DNA of 6,731 nt from Gammaproteobacteria bacterium (GTDB taxonomy: Bacteria > Pseudomonadota > Gammaproteobacteria > Pseudomonadales > Halieaceae), in the NCBI GenBank assembly GCA_018222695.1, contig JAAEZV010000087.1, positions 1 to 6,731 of the forward strand, read 5' to 3'. Shown one piece after another: positions 5,937-6,731 of this stretch. The notes beneath the pieces are model-generated. The model worked only from the letters and a program-made list of their open reading frames with translations. It was not told the DNA's origin and made no database searches. A program made the translations under genes and the position numbers. Every line of letters starts with the position of its first letter. The stretch's first letter is position 1.

Positions 5937-6731
5937 ATGCCCGATTTTGACACGGTCCTGCACCCCGATTTTCTGGTGCCGATGATGCCTCGCCGCCAGA
6001 TCCTGACGGGTCACAGCGTGGCCGTTCGCGCAGGACACATTACCGCGATTTTGCCCACCCCGGAGGCGAGGGTCGCCGACGCCAGAGAGCACATTGAACT
6101 GCCCGGATGCGCTCTCATGCCGGGGCTCGTCAATCTGCATTGCCATGCCGCCATGTCTTTACTGAGAGGCTACGCCGACGATCTGTCACTGATGACCTGG
6201 TTACAGCGCTACATCTGGCCGACCGAGAGCCATTTCATCAGCCCGGAGTTTGTGCGCGACGGCTCGGAGCTGGCGATTGCCGATCTATTGATGGGCGGCA
6301 CCACCACGCTGGCCGATCAGTATTTTTTCCCCGAGGTCACCGCCGAGGCAGTCGATCGCAGCGGTCTGCGCGCACTGCTCACCTTTCCGGTGATCGATGT
6401 CGAAACCGCATGGGCGCGAGACGCTGAATCCTGCATCAATCGAGGCCTAGCGTTGCGCGATCAGTACCGCGATCACGATCGCATCGATGTCGGCTTCGGG
6501 CCGCACTCTACTTATATGGTGAGTGAGGGAACCCTTAGCAGAGTGGCGATGCTCGCCGAAGAGCTCGACGCCCCCATACAGATCCACCTGCACGAGACCC
6601 GCGAAGAGGTGCTGGCCTCAGTGGAGCGGTCAGGTGTTCGCCCGATCGATTTCCTCGAGCGGGTCGGACTGCTCGGCCCGCGCACCCAATGCGTGCACAT
6701 GACGGCGCTGGGTGAGCAAGATATTGAGACG
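5937..6731 (+). CDS. mtaD: 5-methylthioadenosine/S-adenosylhomocysteine deaminase-type amidohydrolase, 3' end outside window
   Basis: Metal-dependent TRZ/ATZ-family amidohydrolase (COG0402 type), cytoplasmic, expected to deaminate 5-methylthioadenosine or S-adenosylhomocysteine to the inosine derivative in nucleoside and methylthio salvage. The 265 visible residues are about 60% of the usual 440. A small beta-sandwich region (1-60) leads into the TIM barrel with metal ligands His68 and His70 in LVNLHCHAAMSLLRG (64-78), followed by the typical ADDLSLMTWL (80-89). Further marks are GGTTT (120-124), GPHSTYMVS (188-196), IHLHETREE (216-224), where His217 is the third metal ligand and Glu220 the catalytic acid, and His253 in QCVHM. 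The final metal-binding Asp region lies past the window. It is transcribed divergently from gyrA. Exact substrate choice (MTA, SAH or another aminopurine or aminotriazine compound) cannot be decided from sequence alone. Confidence 0.88.
   Translation, partial: MPDFDTVLHPDFLVPMMPRRQILTGHSVAVRAGHITAILPTPEARVADAREHIELPGCALMPGLVNLHCHAAMSLLRGYADDLSLMTWLQRYIWPTESHFISPEFVRDGSELAIADLLMGGTTTLADQYFFPEVTAEAVDRSGLRALLTFPVIDVETAWARDAESCINRGLALRDQYRDHDRIDVGFGPHSTYMVSEGTLSRVAMLAEELDAPIQIHLHETREEVLASVERSGVRPIDFLERVGLLGPRTQCVHMTALGEQDIET

Noticed and set aside
14..6731. Search for mobile elements, CRISPR repeats, tRNA or rRNA genes
   Set aside because: Coding density is nearly complete with conserved core genes; no repeated spacers, transposase, attachment duplication or RNA gene structure was seen.

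Overview
The window is a conserved housekeeping locus of a gammaproteobacterium, moderately GC-rich (high fifties percent by eye, not computed). The order gyrA-serC-pheA-tyrA, with aroA apparently next, is the classic aromatic and serine biosynthesis cluster known from Pseudomonas and many marine gammaproteobacteria. The motifs in PheA (a CM-PDT-ACT fusion) and in GyrA (gyrA-box QRRGGTG) fit that placement. A finer assignment, for example to a marine oligotrophic lineage, is only a guess.

Layout: bases 14-5773 hold four minus-strand genes read right to left: gyrA (DNA gyrase A), serC (phosphoserine aminotransferase), pheA (chorismate mutase/prephenate dehydratase) and tyrA (prephenate dehydrogenase). 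At the left edge, bases 1-14 probably contain the first codons of aroA. The junctions are very tight: gyrA/serC overlap by 4 nt (GTGA), serC/pheA are 23 nt apart, pheA/tyrA overlap by 4 nt (TTGA), and tyrA/aroA probably share one base (TGATG). This suggests one transcript with translational coupling. Bases 5774-5936 form a divergent promoter region containing several inverted repeats. From 5937 an amidohydrolase of the 5-methylthioadenosine/S-adenosylhomocysteine deaminase type (mtaD) runs rightwards and is cut by the window end.

Function: PheA converts chorismate through prephenate to phenylpyruvate. TyrA takes prephenate toward tyrosine. AroA, if present, makes the chorismate precursor. SerC makes phosphoserine and, by known family activity, also acts in pyridoxal phosphate synthesis. 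GyrA heads the transcript but works in DNA topology, so supercoiling-responsive control of gyrA could reach the amino acid genes. The divergent mtaD belongs to purine/methylthioadenosine salvage.

Nothing here looks like a new system. There is no mobile element, CRISPR array, RNA gene or broken gene. The points most worth a second look are the compact gyrA-serC coupling, the absence of hisC between pheA and tyrA, the unfused tyrA/aroA junction, and the potential RNA/DNA structures in the gyrA leader, the divergent spacer and ahead of pheA.
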